Below are positions 1-8,376 of a stretch of DNA of 55,890 nucleotides, in pieces. The number at the start of each line of letters is the position of its first letter. Position 1 is the stretch's first letter. Below the pieces are notes generated by a model that saw only the letters and a list, made by a program, of their open reading frames with translations, had not been told where the DNA came from and ran no database searches. The stretch comes from Roseomonas sp. E05 (GTDB lineage Bacteria; Pseudomonadota; Alphaproteobacteria; Acetobacterales; Acetobacteraceae): positions 1-55,890 of the forward strand of contig NZ_JASIRT010000031.1 of NCBI RefSeq assembly GCF_030063475.1, written 5' to 3'. Position numbers and translations under genes: made by a program.

Positions 1-10
1 TCACCACCGC

Positions 11-118
11 CTAGAGCATTTTCCGTGCGCCCTGGCTCACGGAAAATGCTCCAGCCGTTTGTTTTGACGAGCATCTTCACCCGTTCCGATGATGCCATCG
101 GAACGGGATCTGCTCTAG
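11..118. repeat. Composite palindromic intergenic repeat (two tandem hairpins)
   Basis: Two perfect hairpins stand side by side. The first pairs GAGCATTTTCCGTG (14-27) with its complement at 38-51 around a 10-nt loop. The second pairs CCCGTTCCGATG (80-91) with 96-107 around a 4-nt loop. Each hairpin opens with GAGCA and closes with TGCTC, and the whole element is bounded by CTAGAGCA (11-18) and TGCTCTAG (111-118). This architecture resembles REP/BIME-type intergenic elements of alphaproteobacteria; that assignment is by resemblance, and only this one copy was noticed in the window. Confidence 0.75.
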
Positions 119-240
119 CTGCCTTGTGGCTGCCGGTAACTTCGCCCTCGCGTCACAGCACGGGCGGAACCCACGGGCAGGGGGGCGGTTTGGTTTCTGT
201 CCCCGCGGGCTGCCACCCGCCACCAGCCAGGGAGCCGGAA

Positions 241-759
241 ATGAGCGAGACGACACGACAGGCGCAGGAAGTCTATGTCAGCGGCCTGCGCAACCAGCAC
301 GCCGTCGAGAAACAGGCCATCCAGCTGCTGGAGCGGCAGGTCGGCCGGCTGGAGAACTACCCCGAGATGGAAGCGCGGATGCGCGAGCACATCGCGGAAT
401 CCGAGCAGCAGGCGAAGCGCATCGAGACATTGCTTGAGGCCTTCGGCTCCAGCCACTCCACCCTGAAGGACATGGGGCTGGAGTTCATGGGCAACATGGC
501 CGCGCTGGCCCATGCGCCGGCGCCGGACGAGGTGGTGAAGAACACCTTCGCCAACTTCGCCTTCGAGCACTACGAGATCGCCTCCTACAAGAGCCTGCTG
601 GTGCTCGCCGAAACGGTGAACCACCAGGACGGGCTCGGCCTGCTCAAGCAGTCGTTGCAGGAGGAGGAGGCGATGGCGCGCTGGATCGACGAGCATATCC
701 GCCCGACCACGCTGACCTATCTGGAGCGTTCCGTCAGCGGCCAGACGGCCGGGCGCTGA
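241..759 (+). CDS. Ferritin-like DUF892 (YciF/YciE-type) protein
   Basis: The 172-residue product looks like the DUF892/YciF ferritin-like family: all helical, with an opening YVSGLRNQHAVEKQAIQ segment near residue 12 and Glu/His-rich helices (EARMREHIAESEQQA near 40-54, FAFEHYEIASYKSLL near 108-122, LQEEEAMARWIDEH near 140-153). Family members form four-helix bundles linked to stress responses; their chemistry is poorly known. No signal peptide is seen, so it is probably cytoplasmic. The ATG at 241 is preferred because it follows a GGGAG ribosome site, whereas the longer upstream reading runs into the palindromic repeat. It is a single-gene unit ending at a strong hairpin 22 nt downstream. 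The family call is by remembered motif similarity. Confidence 0.85.
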   Translation: MSETTRQAQEVYVSGLRNQHAVEKQAIQLLERQVGRLENYPEMEARMREHIAESEQQAKRIETLLEAFGSSHSTLKDMGLEFMGNMAALAHAPAPDEVVKNTFANFAFEHYEIASYKSLLVLAETVNHQDGLGLLKQSLQEEEAMARWIDEHIRPTTLTYLERSVSGQTAGR

Positions 760-780
760 GAAGCGGCCCCCGGACATGAA

Positions 781-810
781 GAAGGCCCCGGGGTTTCCCC
801 TGGGGCCTTC
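781..810. terminator. Bidirectional terminator hairpin
   Basis: GAAGGCCCC pairs with GGGGCCTTC and the stem continues through GGGG/CCCC with one bulged T and a TTT loop, giving about 13 base pairs. It lies between the converging DUF892 gene and the tiny gene on the other strand, so it can serve both. Neither flank has a long T run, so strength is uncertain. Confidence 0.7.
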
Positions 811-852
811 GGCATTGTCTGCGGGCGTTGCCGCCGCCAGACTCGGTCTGTG

Positions 853-927
853 TCAGGCCTCGGTGACCGTGCTCACCGTGGAGATCCAGGCCGTGGCGAC
901 GGGCGCCTTCGCGAAACAATGAGACAC
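853..927 (-). CDS. Possible 24-residue small protein with optimal ribosome site
   Basis: A GTG-started reading frame of 24 codons begins M-S-H-C-F-A-K-A and ends STVSTVTEA before TGA. It has one Cys, one Trp and a Thr/Val/Ser-rich second half; no known family is recognised. What makes it credible is the context. GTG sits 7 nt after AGGAGG inside a 14-nt stretch complementary to the 16S rRNA 3' end, and the stop is followed after about 43 nt by a strong hairpin at 781-810. Ribosome site, short ORF and terminator together look like a compact small-protein mRNA, or a leader-peptide unit. There is no downstream gene on this strand for it to attenuate. Function unknown. Confidence 0.5.
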   Translation of the reverse strand: MSHCFAKAPVATAWISTVSTVTEA

Positions 928-928
928 T

Positions 929-942
929 GGATCACCTCCTTT
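929..942 (-). promoter_or_regulatory. Ribosome-binding site fully complementary to the 16S 3' end
   Basis: Read on the minus strand this is AAAGGAGGTGATCC, a continuous match to the anti-Shine-Dalgarno tail of 16S rRNA. It decides the GTG start at 927. On the plus strand the same bases mimic the 16S rRNA 3' terminus, but the preceding bases do not match rRNA, so it is not an rRNA fragment. Confidence 0.7.
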
Positions 943-1129
943 CAGTTGTTGCGGACTGAGATGCCAGATGGCGTCCGGCCCGGGCGATTGCAAGACCGGT
1001 GACGCATGGCTGCGTTGCGGCCCGTCTCAGGCCGGAATTGAGCCGCCGAGCTCCAGCCGGCGGCATGGCGGCCTGCCTGCCGGGATGGCAGTCTCCCCCT
1101 GCGGCGAAAGGCAGGGGGCAGGAGACGCC

Positions 1130-1993
1130 ATGCGCATGGGAGCGAAGCTGAGGAACCTTCTGGAGGGCGGGGAGATCGTCGTGGTGCCGGGCGCGCCCGA
1201 CGCGCTGACGGCGCGGATGGTGGAGCGGGCGGGCTTCCCCGCCGTCTACATGACCGGCTTCGGCGCCACCGCCAGCCGGCTCGGGATGCCCGATATCGGG
1301 CTCCTCTCGCAGACCGAGATGACCGAGCATGCCCGCAACATGACGCGCGCCGTCGCAATCCCGGTGATCGCCGATGCCGATACCGGCTATGGCGGCCCCT
1401 CGAACATTCAGCGCACCGTGCGCGAATACGTCCAGGCCGGGGTGGCGGCGATCCATCTGGAAGACCAGGTGGCGCCGAAGCGCTGCGGCCAGCTTGCCGG
1501 TATCCGGCTGATGGGCGCCGAGGAGAGCATATTGCGGCTGCGCTGCGCCCTGGCGGCGCGCGGGGAGGACGACCTGCTCGTCATCGGCCGCACCGACGCC
1601 TTGCCGGCGGCCGGCATCGAGGAGGCGGTGCGCCGCGCCCGGCTTTACCGGGAGGCCGGGGTGGACCTGGTCTTCGTGGACGGCATCAAGGCCGTTGCCG
1701 AGGTCAAGGCGGTGGCGCGGGCGGTGCCCGGCCCCAAGGTGGTCTCGATCGTCGATGGCACCGAGGCGGCCGCGCTGAGGGTAGCTGACCTGCAAGAGCT
1801 TGGCTTCAGCGTGGTGCTCTACGCGGTGAGCACCTTGTTCTCCGCCGTGCAGGCGATCGCCGGCACGCTGGAGGCGCTGCGGCGGGACGGCACCACGCAG
1901 GGCCGCCAGGGTGCGATGGCCAGCTACGCGGAGTTCTCCGAGATCGTCGGCCTGCCGGTGCACAAGGCCTGGGCCGACCGCTTCGAGGCGTGA
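1130..1993 (+). CDS. Isocitrate lyase/PEP mutase superfamily enzyme
   Basis: The 287-residue product is a TIM-barrel enzyme of the ICL/PEP mutase group, which makes or breaks C-C or P-C bonds next to a carboxylate (oxaloacetate decarboxylase, methylisocitrate lyase, carboxyphosphonoenolpyruvate mutase). Visible landmarks are the acidic Mg2+ region DADTGYGG (Asp82, Asp84), HLEDQ (109-113) and a KRCGQ loop (117-121) holding the putative catalytic Cys119. Lyases of the family usually read K-[KR]-C-G-H; here His is Gln, so the reaction cannot be assumed. ATG at 1130 follows GGAG at 5 nt; a second in-frame ATG lies two codons later. It stands alone between unrelated units. Confidence 0.85.
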   Translation: MRMGAKLRNLLEGGEIVVVPGAPDALTARMVERAGFPAVYMTGFGATASRLGMPDIGLLSQTEMTEHARNMTRAVAIPVIADADTGYGGPSNIQRTVREYVQAGVAAIHLEDQVAPKRCGQLAGIRLMGAEESILRLRCALAARGEDDLLVIGRTDALPAAGIEEAVRRARLYREAGVDLVFVDGIKAVAEVKAVARAVPGPKVVSIVDGTEAAALRVADLQELGFSVVLYAVSTLFSAVQAIAGTLEALRRDGTTQGRQGAMASYAEFSEIVGLPVHKAWADRFEA

Positions 1994-2041
1994 ACGGCGC
2001 CCGGCCCGGGGAAGCGGCCCCGGGCCGGGCGCCGCGCTGCC

Positions 2042-3589
2042 TCAGCCCATCTTCGCGCCGTAGAGCCGGAACACCGCGTCCGGGTACTGCGTCCAGGCCA
2101 GCTTCGCGGAGGAGGCCTGGATGATGGCGTCGAAGTGCAGGAACAGCATCGGCGCGTCCTCCGCCAACTGGCGCTGCGCCTGCCGGTAGAGCTTCGCCCG
2201 CTCTCCCTGGTCGGCGATCGTGCGCGCCTGCTGCAGCAGGCCCGTCACCGCCTCGCTGTCATAGCCGGCGAAGTTGTTCGGGCCGCCCTTGGTGAAGTAG
2301 TTGAACATGTTGCCGTCCGGGTCGTAGCGGCCGGACCAGGGCGCCATGCAGAGGTCGAAGTCGCGCTGGCGCAGCACGGTGATCAGGCTGGTCGCGTCGA
2401 TCTGCCGCACCTCGACCTTGAAGCCGGCGGCCCCGGCCTGCGCCTGCAGGATCTGCGCGATGCGCACCATGGCCGGGGAGTTGGTGACGGTGATGGCCAC
2501 CGGCACCGGCTCGCCGGCGCCCGCCTGCTTCAGCAGTGCGCGGGCCTCCTCCGGCTTGCCGCCGCGCAGCGGCAGGTCGGCGTCGAAGGCCCAGGGCACC
2601 GCCGGGGAGAGCGGGCCGGCGGCCGGGCGGCCGGTGCCGAAATAGACCACGCGCTGGATCACCGCCGGGTCCACCGCCGCCGTGAAGGCCTGCCGGACGC
2701 GCGCGTCGCTGAAAGGAGCGCGGGTGCAATTGAAGGCGAAGGCGTTGAAGCCGAGGCTCGGCGTCTGCGCGACGCGCAGCGCCGCCTCGCGCCCCAGGGC
2801 GGAGACCGCCTGCGGCGGCACGCTGTCGATCAGCTGTAGCGTGTTGCTGCGCAGGTTGGCGAGCCGCACCGTCTCGTCCGGCAGCGGGCGGTAGAGCAGG
2901 CGGTCGAAGCCATGCTCCTGACCGCGCCAGTAGCCGTCGAACTTCTCCAGCACCAGCTCCGCGTTCTTCGTCCAGCTCGCCAGCTTCCAGGGCCCGCAGC
3001 CCACCGCCCTGGCGGCAAAGTCGGCGCCCAGCGCCTTCACCGCACTGGGCGAGACCATCATGCCGGCGCGGTTGGTCAGCACCAGCGGCAGCGGCGCATA
3101 GGGCGCCGAGAGGCGAATCTCGAAGGTCAGCGGGCCGGTGACGGCGACCTCGCGCACCGGGCCGAAATCGGCACGCCGGATCGAGCCCACGGCAGGGTCG
3201 AGGTAGCGGTCGATATTGGCCTTGGCGGCGGCGGCGTCGAGCCTGGTGCCGTCATGGAAGGTCAGGCCCTCGCGCAGGGTGAAGGCGTAGGTCTGCGGGT
3301 CCGGCTGGGTGAAGCTGGCGAGGCCGGGCGAGACGCTGCCATCCGGCGCCGCCACCAGCAGCGTCTCGTGCAGGTTGTAGAGCACCTGGTTCTCGAAGAA
3401 GGAGCCGGAGAAGGCCGGGTCCAGCGTCACCGGGTCGGAGACGACGCCGATGGCGAGGGTGCGCGGCCCCTCCTGGGCGCGCGCGGCGGGCAGCACCAGC
3501 GCGGCGGGCAGGGCGGCGGCGCCGGCCAGCAGGGCGCGGCGGCCGAGGCCAGGGTGGCCGAAAGCAGGACGATCAGTCAGGACGTTCAT
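2042..3589 (-). CDS. Peptide-type ABC transporter substrate-binding protein (SBP family 5)
   Basis: The 515-residue protein is a periplasmic receptor of the DppA/OppA family. Its N-terminus carries a twin-arginine-like signal (GRRALLAGAAA followed by a hydrophobic run and ARAQ cleavage region near residue 39). The mature part shows the usual blocks: LDPAFSGSFFENQVLYNLHETL, FTLREGLTFHDGTRLDAAAAKANIDR, and VGCGPWKL. It is the last gene of the nine-gene operon, 39 nt after the permease, and should feed ligand to the two permeases and two ATPases upstream. Despite the family name, members bind peptides, glycosides, opines and other solutes; the kinase and BtpA genes in the operon suggest a sugar- or nucleoside-containing ligand. 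Confidence 0.93.
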   Translation of the reverse strand: MNVLTDRPAFGHPGLGRRALLAGAAALPAALVLPAARAQEGPRTLAIGVVSDPVTLDPAFSGSFFENQVLYNLHETLLVAAPDGSVSPGLASFTQPDPQTYAFTLREGLTFHDGTRLDAAAAKANIDRYLDPAVGSIRRADFGPVREVAVTGPLTFEIRLSAPYAPLPLVLTNRAGMMVSPSAVKALGADFAARAVGCGPWKLASWTKNAELVLEKFDGYWRGQEHGFDRLLYRPLPDETVRLANLRSNTLQLIDSVPPQAVSALGREAALRVAQTPSLGFNAFAFNCTRAPFSDARVRQAFTAAVDPAVIQRVVYFGTGRPAAGPLSPAVPWAFDADLPLRGGKPEEARALLKQAGAGEPVPVAITVTNSPAMVRIAQILQAQAGAAGFKVEVRQIDATSLITVLRQRDFDLCMAPWSGRYDPDGNMFNYFTKGGPNNFAGYDSEAVTGLLQQARTIADQGERAKLYRQAQRQLAEDAPMLFLHFDAIIQASSAKLAWTQYPDAVFRLYGAKMG

Positions 3590-3628
3590 GCGGAGCCTCC
3601 GTCGGGTTCTTGGATGGCGGGCAGTCGG

Positions 3629-4471
3629 TCAGTCACGCGGGTCCAGCCGGTCGCGCACCCCGTCGCCGAGCAGGTTGAAGCCCAGCACGGTGAGGAAGAT
3701 GGCGAGGCCGGGAAACCAGGCGAGCCAGGGCGCCTGGTCGAGGAAGCCGATGGCGTCGCGCAGCATGTTGCCCCAGCTCGGGGTGGGCGGCTGCACGCCG
3801 AGGCCAAGGAAGGAGAGGTAGGATTCCGTGATGATCGAGGAGGCCAGCAGCACCGAGGCCTGCACCAGGATCGGCGAGAGCGCGTTGGGCAGCACGGCGC
3901 GCCAGAGGATGGTCAGCGGCCCGAAGCCCAGCGCCTGCTGCGCCCGCACGTAGTCCAGCCCGCGCAGGGCGAGCGCCTGCCCGCGCGCGACGCGCGCCAG
4001 CACCGGCAGGTTGACCACCGCGATGGCGATGACGGTGTTGGTCAGCGAGGCGCCGAGCGCGGCGGTGATGCCGAGCGCCAGCAGAATGCCGGGGAAGGCC
4101 AGCAGCACGTCCATCAGGCGCATCAGCACCACGTCCACCCAGCCGCCGAGGAAGCCGGCGAGCAGCCCGATGGCGCCCCCCAGCAGCAGCGCCGCGCCGA
4201 CGCTGGCCACCCCCACCAGCAGCGAGACGCGGGCGCCGGCCAGGATGCGGGAGAGCGTATCCCGCCCCAGGTCGTCGGTACCGAGCGGGTAGGCGCCGCC
4301 GGGCGGGGCGAGGGTGGCGAGGAAGTCCGGCGTCTCCGGCCCCGGCAGCGGCAGCAGCGGCGCCAGCACCGCGCCCAGCACCGCGAGGCCGACCAGCAGC
4401 AGGCCGAGCGCCGCGCGCGGGTCGCGCAGCAGGCGGCGCCAGAGCGGCGCGCGGGTCATCACGGCGCTCAT
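3629..4471 (-). CDS. ABC transporter permease, DppC type
   Basis: A 280-residue inner-membrane permease with about six membrane segments. It has the OppC-type opening (short cytoplasmic tail, first hydrophobic segment near 18-42, then GTDDLGRDTLSRIL), and the ATPase-contacting loop QQALGFGPLTILWRAVLPNA. The C-terminal GFNLLGDGVRDRLDPRD is typical. The start at 4471 gives an ATGA overlap with the stop of the partner permease, implying translational coupling. Partner of the DppB-type protein in one heterodimeric channel. Confidence 0.94.
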   Translation of the reverse strand: MSAVMTRAPLWRRLLRDPRAALGLLLVGLAVLGAVLAPLLPLPGPETPDFLATLAPPGGAYPLGTDDLGRDTLSRILAGARVSLLVGVASVGAALLLGGAIGLLAGFLGGWVDVVLMRLMDVLLAFPGILLALGITAALGASLTNTVIAIAVVNLPVLARVARGQALALRGLDYVRAQQALGFGPLTILWRAVLPNALSPILVQASVLLASSIITESYLSFLGLGVQPPTPSWGNMLRDAIGFLDQAPWLAWFPGLAIFLTVLGFNLLGDGVRDRLDPRD

Positions 4472-5412
4472 GCGCGTTTCCTCAGCCGGGGGTCGAGCAC
4501 GGCGTAGAGCAGGTCGGTGACGAGGTTGATCAGCACGAACAGCGTCGCCGTCACCAGGATGGCGCCCTGCACCACCGGGAAGTCGCGCGCGAAGATGGCG
4601 TCCACCGTCAGCTTGCCGATGCCGGGCCAGGAGAAGACGCTCTCCGTCACCACCACGCCGCCCATGAGCTGGCCGAGCTGCAGGCCGACCAGCGTCACGA
4701 CGGGCATCAGCGCGTTGCGCAGCGCGTGGCGCCAGACCACGCCGCGCGCCGGCACGCCCTTGGCGCGGGCGGTGCGGATGAAGTCGGCGGAGAGAATCTC
4801 GATCATCGCCGCGCGCGTCATGCGCATGGTGGCGGCGGCCATGGCGGCGCCCAGCGTCAGCGCCGGCAAAGCGAGGTGGCGCAGCGCCTCCCAGGGATCG
4901 GCCAGGAAGGCCACATGGCCGGAGGAGGGCAGCACCGGCAGGGCGATGGAGAAGCCCATGATCAGCAGGATGCCCAGCCAGAAGCTCGGCAGCGAGAGGC
5001 CGCAGAGCGCCACCAGCGTGGCGGCGAAGTCGGCCGGGCCGTTGCGCCGCGTCGCCGCCACCACGCCCGCCGGGATGGCGATGACCAGCGAGACCAGCAG
5101 CGCCGCCAGGGCGAGCTGCAGGGTCGGCACCAGCGCCGCGCCGATCATCTCCAGCACCGGCCGCCCGGTCTGGATGGAGCGGCCGAGGTCGCCGTGCAGC
5201 ACCTGCCAGAACCAGGCAAGAAAGCGCAGCGGCAGCGGCTCGTCCAGCGCGTACTTCGCGCGCAGCGTGGCGATGGCGGCGGGGTCGGCCTCCAGGCCCA
5301 GCATGGCCGTCACCGGGTCGCCCGGCACGCTGGCGAGCAGCGCGAAGGAGAGCACGCAGAGCCCGAACAGCACGGGCACGAGGGCGAGCAGCCGTCCGGC
5401 GATCATGCGCAT
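4468..5412 (-). CDS. ABC transporter permease, DppB type
   Basis: A 314-residue permease with an N-terminal membrane anchor, the family block LLASVPGDPVTAMLG near residue 32, and the coupling loop RAKGVPARGVVWRHALRNALMP. The end LLYAVLDPRLRKRA is typical of DppB proteins. Two starts are possible: ATG at 5412 with AAAGG 8 nt before it, or ATG at 5406, which would give a 4-nt overlap with the upstream ATPase gene. The first is preferred for its ribosome site. It sits between the ATPase genes and DppC-type gene in a fully coupled stretch. Confidence 0.93.
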   Translation of the reverse strand: MRMIAGRLLALVPVLFGLCVLSFALLASVPGDPVTAMLGLEADPAAIATLRAKYALDEPLPLRFLAWFWQVLHGDLGRSIQTGRPVLEMIGAALVPTLQLALAALLVSLVIAIPAGVVAATRRNGPADFAATLVALCGLSLPSFWLGILLIMGFSIALPVLPSSGHVAFLADPWEALRHLALPALTLGAAMAAATMRMTRAAMIEILSADFIRTARAKGVPARGVVWRHALRNALMPVVTLVGLQLGQLMGGVVVTESVFSWPGIGKLTVDAIFARDFPVVQGAILVTATLFVLINLVTDLLYAVLDPRLRKRA

Positions 5413-6488
5413 GGGGCGGGCCTTTCGGTGGCGGCGGCGGCGCTCTCGCGGTCGCGCGCGGCGCGATAGGCGGCGATCCGCGCGGCCAGCGCCGGCGGGG
5501 CGGCCGCGCCGGCGGCGAGCGCGGTGAAGGGCGGCAGCGCCTCGGCGAAGTGGCAGGCGGCGCGGTGCCCGGGGCCGATCTCGCGCAGGGCGGGCTGCGG
5601 GTCCTGCCGGCAGAGGTCGCGCGCGGCTGGGCAGCGGGGCGCGAAGCGGCAGCCGGGCGGCGGCGCGGCGGGGTTCGGCGGCTCGCCGGCCAGCGCCGTG
5701 TGGCCGCGCGGCCCGGTGTCGGTGCGCGGCGCGGCTTCCAGCAAGGCGCGGGTATAGGGGTGGCGCGGATCGGCGAAGAGCGTCGCCGCCGGCCCGGCCT
5801 CGACCACCCGGCCGGCATACATCACCGCCACCTGGTGGGCGAGGTGCCGCACCACCGCGAGGTCGTGCGAGATGAACAGCAGCGCCACGCCGCGCTCGCG
5901 CTGCAGGTCCTGCAGCAGGTTCACCACCTGCGCCTGCACGGAGACGTCGAGCGCCGAGACCGGCTCGTCGCAGACGATCAGGTCCGGCCCGACGGCGAGC
6001 GCGCGGGCGATGGCGATACGCTGGCGCTGCCCGCCGCTGAACTGGTGCGGCAGCCGGTCGAGCTGCGCCGGCGAGAGGCCGACGCGTTCCATCAGCGCGG
6101 CGGCGCGGCGCTCCGCCTCGGCGCGGGTGCAGAGGCGGTGCAGCAGCATCGGCCGCACCAGCACGTCGCGGATGCGCTCGCGCGGATTGAGCGAGCCATA
6201 GGGGTCCTGGAACACCACCTGCACCCGCCGCCGCATGGCGCGCAGCGCGGCGCCACGCAGGCCGCGCATGTCGGTGCCGTCGAGCAGGATGCGCCCCTGC
6301 TGCGCCTCCTCCAGCCGCAGCAGCAGGCGGCCCAGCGTGCTCTTGCCGCAGCCGCTCTCGCCGACCACGGCCAGCGTCTCGCCGCGCGCCAGCGTCAGGT
6401 CGATCCCGTCCACCGCGCGCAGCATCCGGCCGCCGGGCAGCGGATAGGCGCAGTGCAGCCCTTCGGCGCGGAGCAGCGGCACGTTCAT
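5403..6488 (-). CDS. Peptide-type ABC transporter ATPase, DppF type
   Basis: A 361-residue ATPase with Walker A GESGCGKST, signature FSGGQRQRIAIARAL, Walker B LIVCDEPVSALD and switch His in FISHDL. After the ATPase domain comes the oligopeptide-type C-terminal region with Cys-rich motif [14 protein letters not shown], followed by an Ala-rich tail. Family knowledge: it pairs with the DppD-type ATPase to power import. Overlaps the preceding ATPase gene by 4 nt. Confidence 0.94.
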   Translation of the reverse strand: MNVPLLRAEGLHCAYPLPGGRMLRAVDGIDLTLARGETLAVVGESGCGKSTLGRLLLRLEEAQQGRILLDGTDMRGLRGAALRAMRRRVQVVFQDPYGSLNPRERIRDVLVRPMLLHRLCTRAEAERRAAALMERVGLSPAQLDRLPHQFSGGQRQRIAIARALAVGPDLIVCDEPVSALDVSVQAQVVNLLQDLQRERGVALLFISHDLAVVRHLAHQVAVMYAGRVVEAGPAATLFADPRHPYTRALLEAAPRTDTGPRGHTALAGEPPNPAAPPPGCRFAPRCPAARDLCRQDPQPALREIGPGHRAACHFAEALPPFTALAAGAAAPPALAARIAAYRAARDRESAAAATERPAPCA

Positions 6489-7477
6489 GCCAGCGCCTCC
6501 GGGATCGTTTCCACGGGGGCGCGCCAGCAGGCCACGTCATGCCCCGGCGCGAGGCTGCGCAGCGGCGGCGTCTCGGCGCATTCAGTGGCGGCGAAGGGGC
6601 AGCGCGGCGCGAAGCGGCAGCCGGGCGGCGCCTCGCCGGCCGGCGGCATGCGGCCGGGGATCGGCTCCAGCCTGTCCTGCGTGCCGGTGAGCGAGGGCAT
6701 GGCCGCCAGCAGTGCCAGCGTGTAGGGGTGCTGCGCCCCGGCGAAGAGCGCGGCGGCCGGCGCGCGCTCGACGATGCGGCCGGCATACATCACCGCCACC
6801 TCGTCGGCGATTTCCGCGACCACGCCGAGATTGTGCGTGATGAACAGGATGCCGGTGCCGTGCCGCGCGCGCAGCTCGGCCAGCAGCGCCAGGATCTGCG
6901 CCTGGATGGTGACGTCGAGCGCCGTGGTCGGTTCGTCGGCGATCAGCAAAGCAGGCTCGCAGGCCAGCGCCATGGCGATCATCACACGCTGCCGCATGCC
7001 ACCCGAAAGCTCGTGCGGATAGGCGTCCAGCCGCCGCTCTGGTGCCGGGATCTGCACCTGCCGCAGGGCACTGAGCGCCCGCCCGCGCGCCTCGGCGGCG
7101 GAGAGGCCGCGATGCACGCGCAGTGCCTCGCCCACCTGGTCGCCGACGGTGAAGACCGGGTTCAGGCTGGTCATCGGCTCCTGGAAGATCATCGCCATGC
7201 GGTTGCCACGCAGCCGCGCCATGCCGCGCTCGTCGAGCCCGGCGATGTCCTCGCCCTCGAAGCGCAGCCGATCGGCGCGGATGGCGTATTGCCCCTTGGC
7301 GAGAAGCCGCATCAGCGCCATGGCGGTGACGCTCTTGCCTGAGCCGCTCTCGCCGACGAGGCAGGTGATGCGGCCGCGATGCAGGGTGAGGGAGAGATCC
7401 TCCACCACCCGCACGCGCCGCCCGGCCGGGCCGAGATCGACGCTGAAGCCTTCCATCTCCAGCACGGGCGCGCTCAT
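6485..7477 (-). CDS. Peptide-type ABC transporter ATPase, DppD type
   Basis: A 330-residue ATPase with Walker [11 protein letters not shown]-loop [12 protein letters not shown], signature [15 protein letters not shown], Walker [13 protein letters not shown] and switch region FITHNL. The C-terminal peptide-transporter domain with [14 protein letters not shown] is present. DppD-type proteins carry the GSGKSV and GGMRQR variants seen here, while the neighbour carries GCGKST and GGQRQR, so the two form the expected non-identical pair. It overlaps both neighbours by 4 nt. Confidence 0.94.
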   Translation of the reverse strand: MSAPVLEMEGFSVDLGPAGRRVRVVEDLSLTLHRGRITCLVGESGSGKSVTAMALMRLLAKGQYAIRADRLRFEGEDIAGLDERGMARLRGNRMAMIFQEPMTSLNPVFTVGDQVGEALRVHRGLSAAEARGRALSALRQVQIPAPERRLDAYPHELSGGMRQRVMIAMALACEPALLIADEPTTALDVTIQAQILALLAELRARHGTGILFITHNLGVVAEIADEVAVMYAGRIVERAPAAALFAGAQHPYTLALLAAMPSLTGTQDRLEPIPGRMPPAGEAPPGCRFAPRCPFAATECAETPPLRSLAPGHDVACWRAPVETIPEALA

Positions 7478-8376
7478 GCGGCGGCCTCCGCCAGCAGCGC
7501 GCGCAGCTCCTCGCAGGAGGGCAGGGCGGCGAAGGCGCCGGGGCGCGTGACGGTGAGCGCCGCCGCCCGCTGCGCCGCCGCGATGGCCGGTGCCAGGGCC
7601 TCGCCGGCCAGCAGGCGGGCGGCGAGGACGCCGCAGAAGGTGTCGCCGGCGCCGGTGGTGTCCACCGCGCGGGCCGGTGTGGCGGGATGGTGCCGGATGC
7701 CCTCCGCCCCGGCGGCGACGCAGCCTTCGGCGCCCAGCGTCACCAGGGCCAGGGCGGCACCGGCGCGGTGCAGCGCCTCGGCGGCGGCGGCGCCGGTCTG
7801 GCCGGTCAGCGCCTCGGCCTCGCCGGCATTGGCGAGGACCAGGGTGCAGAGCGGCAGCAGCGGCGCCATGTCCCAGCGCAGCGGCGCCGTGTTCAGCAGC
7901 ACGCGCGCGCCGTGTCCTGCCGCCCTGCGCATGGCGGCGACGGTCGCCTCCAGCGACAGGTTGCCCTGCACCAGCAGCATGTCGTCGGGGCGGAGCGCCG
8001 CCGCCTCGGCCTCGGCTTCCTGCGGGGCAAGCGCGTCGGCGGCGGCGCCGAGGCTGAGGATGCAGTTCTCCGCATCCTCGGCCACCATCAGCAGCGAAAG
8101 GTCGGTGGGCGCGTCCTGCGGCAGCAGGGCGAGCCCATCGAGCGGCTCGGCGCCCAGGGCAGCGGCGAGCTCGGCCGCCGCGCCGTCCCGGCCGACCGGC
8201 GCCACGAAGCGCACGGCGGCGCCGGCACGGGCCGCCACCACCGCCTGGTTCAGCCCCTTGCCGCCGGGCGCGCGGGACTGCCCCGCCGCGACCAGCGTTT
8301 CCCCCGGCCGCGGCAGGTGCGGCACCGGACAGAGCAGGTCGATGCCGGCATTGCCGAGGACGAGGAGACGGCTCAT
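7474..8376 (-). CDS. PfkB/ribokinase-family sugar or nucleoside kinase
   Basis: A 300-residue kinase of the ribokinase superfamily. The N-terminus LGNAGIDLLCPVPHLPRPGET matches the substrate-lid region, GGKGLNQA (38-45) the first sugar-contact loop, and DTTGAGDTFCGVLAARL the anion hole, with Asp245 as catalytic base. The enzyme phosphorylates a hydroxymethyl group of a sugar, sugar acid or nucleoside using ATP; the exact substrate is not readable. The gene is 4-nt overlapped with the BtpA-family gene before it and the ATPase gene after it, so phosphorylation of the imported compound and BtpA action on the product is a reasonable inference. Confidence 0.92.
   Translation of the reverse strand: MSRLLVLGNAGIDLLCPVPHLPRPGETLVAAGQSRAPGGKGLNQAVVAARAGAAVRFVAPVGRDGAAAELAAALGAEPLDGLALLPQDAPTDLSLLMVAEDAENCILSLGAAADALAPQEAEAEAAALRPDDMLLVQGNLSLEATVAAMRRAAGHGARVLLNTAPLRWDMAPLLPLCTLVLANAGEAEALTGQTGAAAAEALHRAGAALALVTLGAEGCVAAGAEGIRHHPATPARAVDTTGAGDTFCGVLAARLLAGEALAPAIAAAQRAAALTVTRPGAFAALPSCEELRALLAEAAA

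Noticed and set aside
929-943. GGATCACCTCCTTTC identical to the 3' end of 16S rRNA
   Set aside because: Upstream bases lack the rest of the conserved 16S tail, and the minus-strand reading gives a ribosome site plus small ORF instead.
968-1129. N-terminal extension of the ICL/PEP mutase protein
   Set aside because: The extra 54 residues are low-complexity and outside the barrel fold; a good ribosome site marks the start at 1130.
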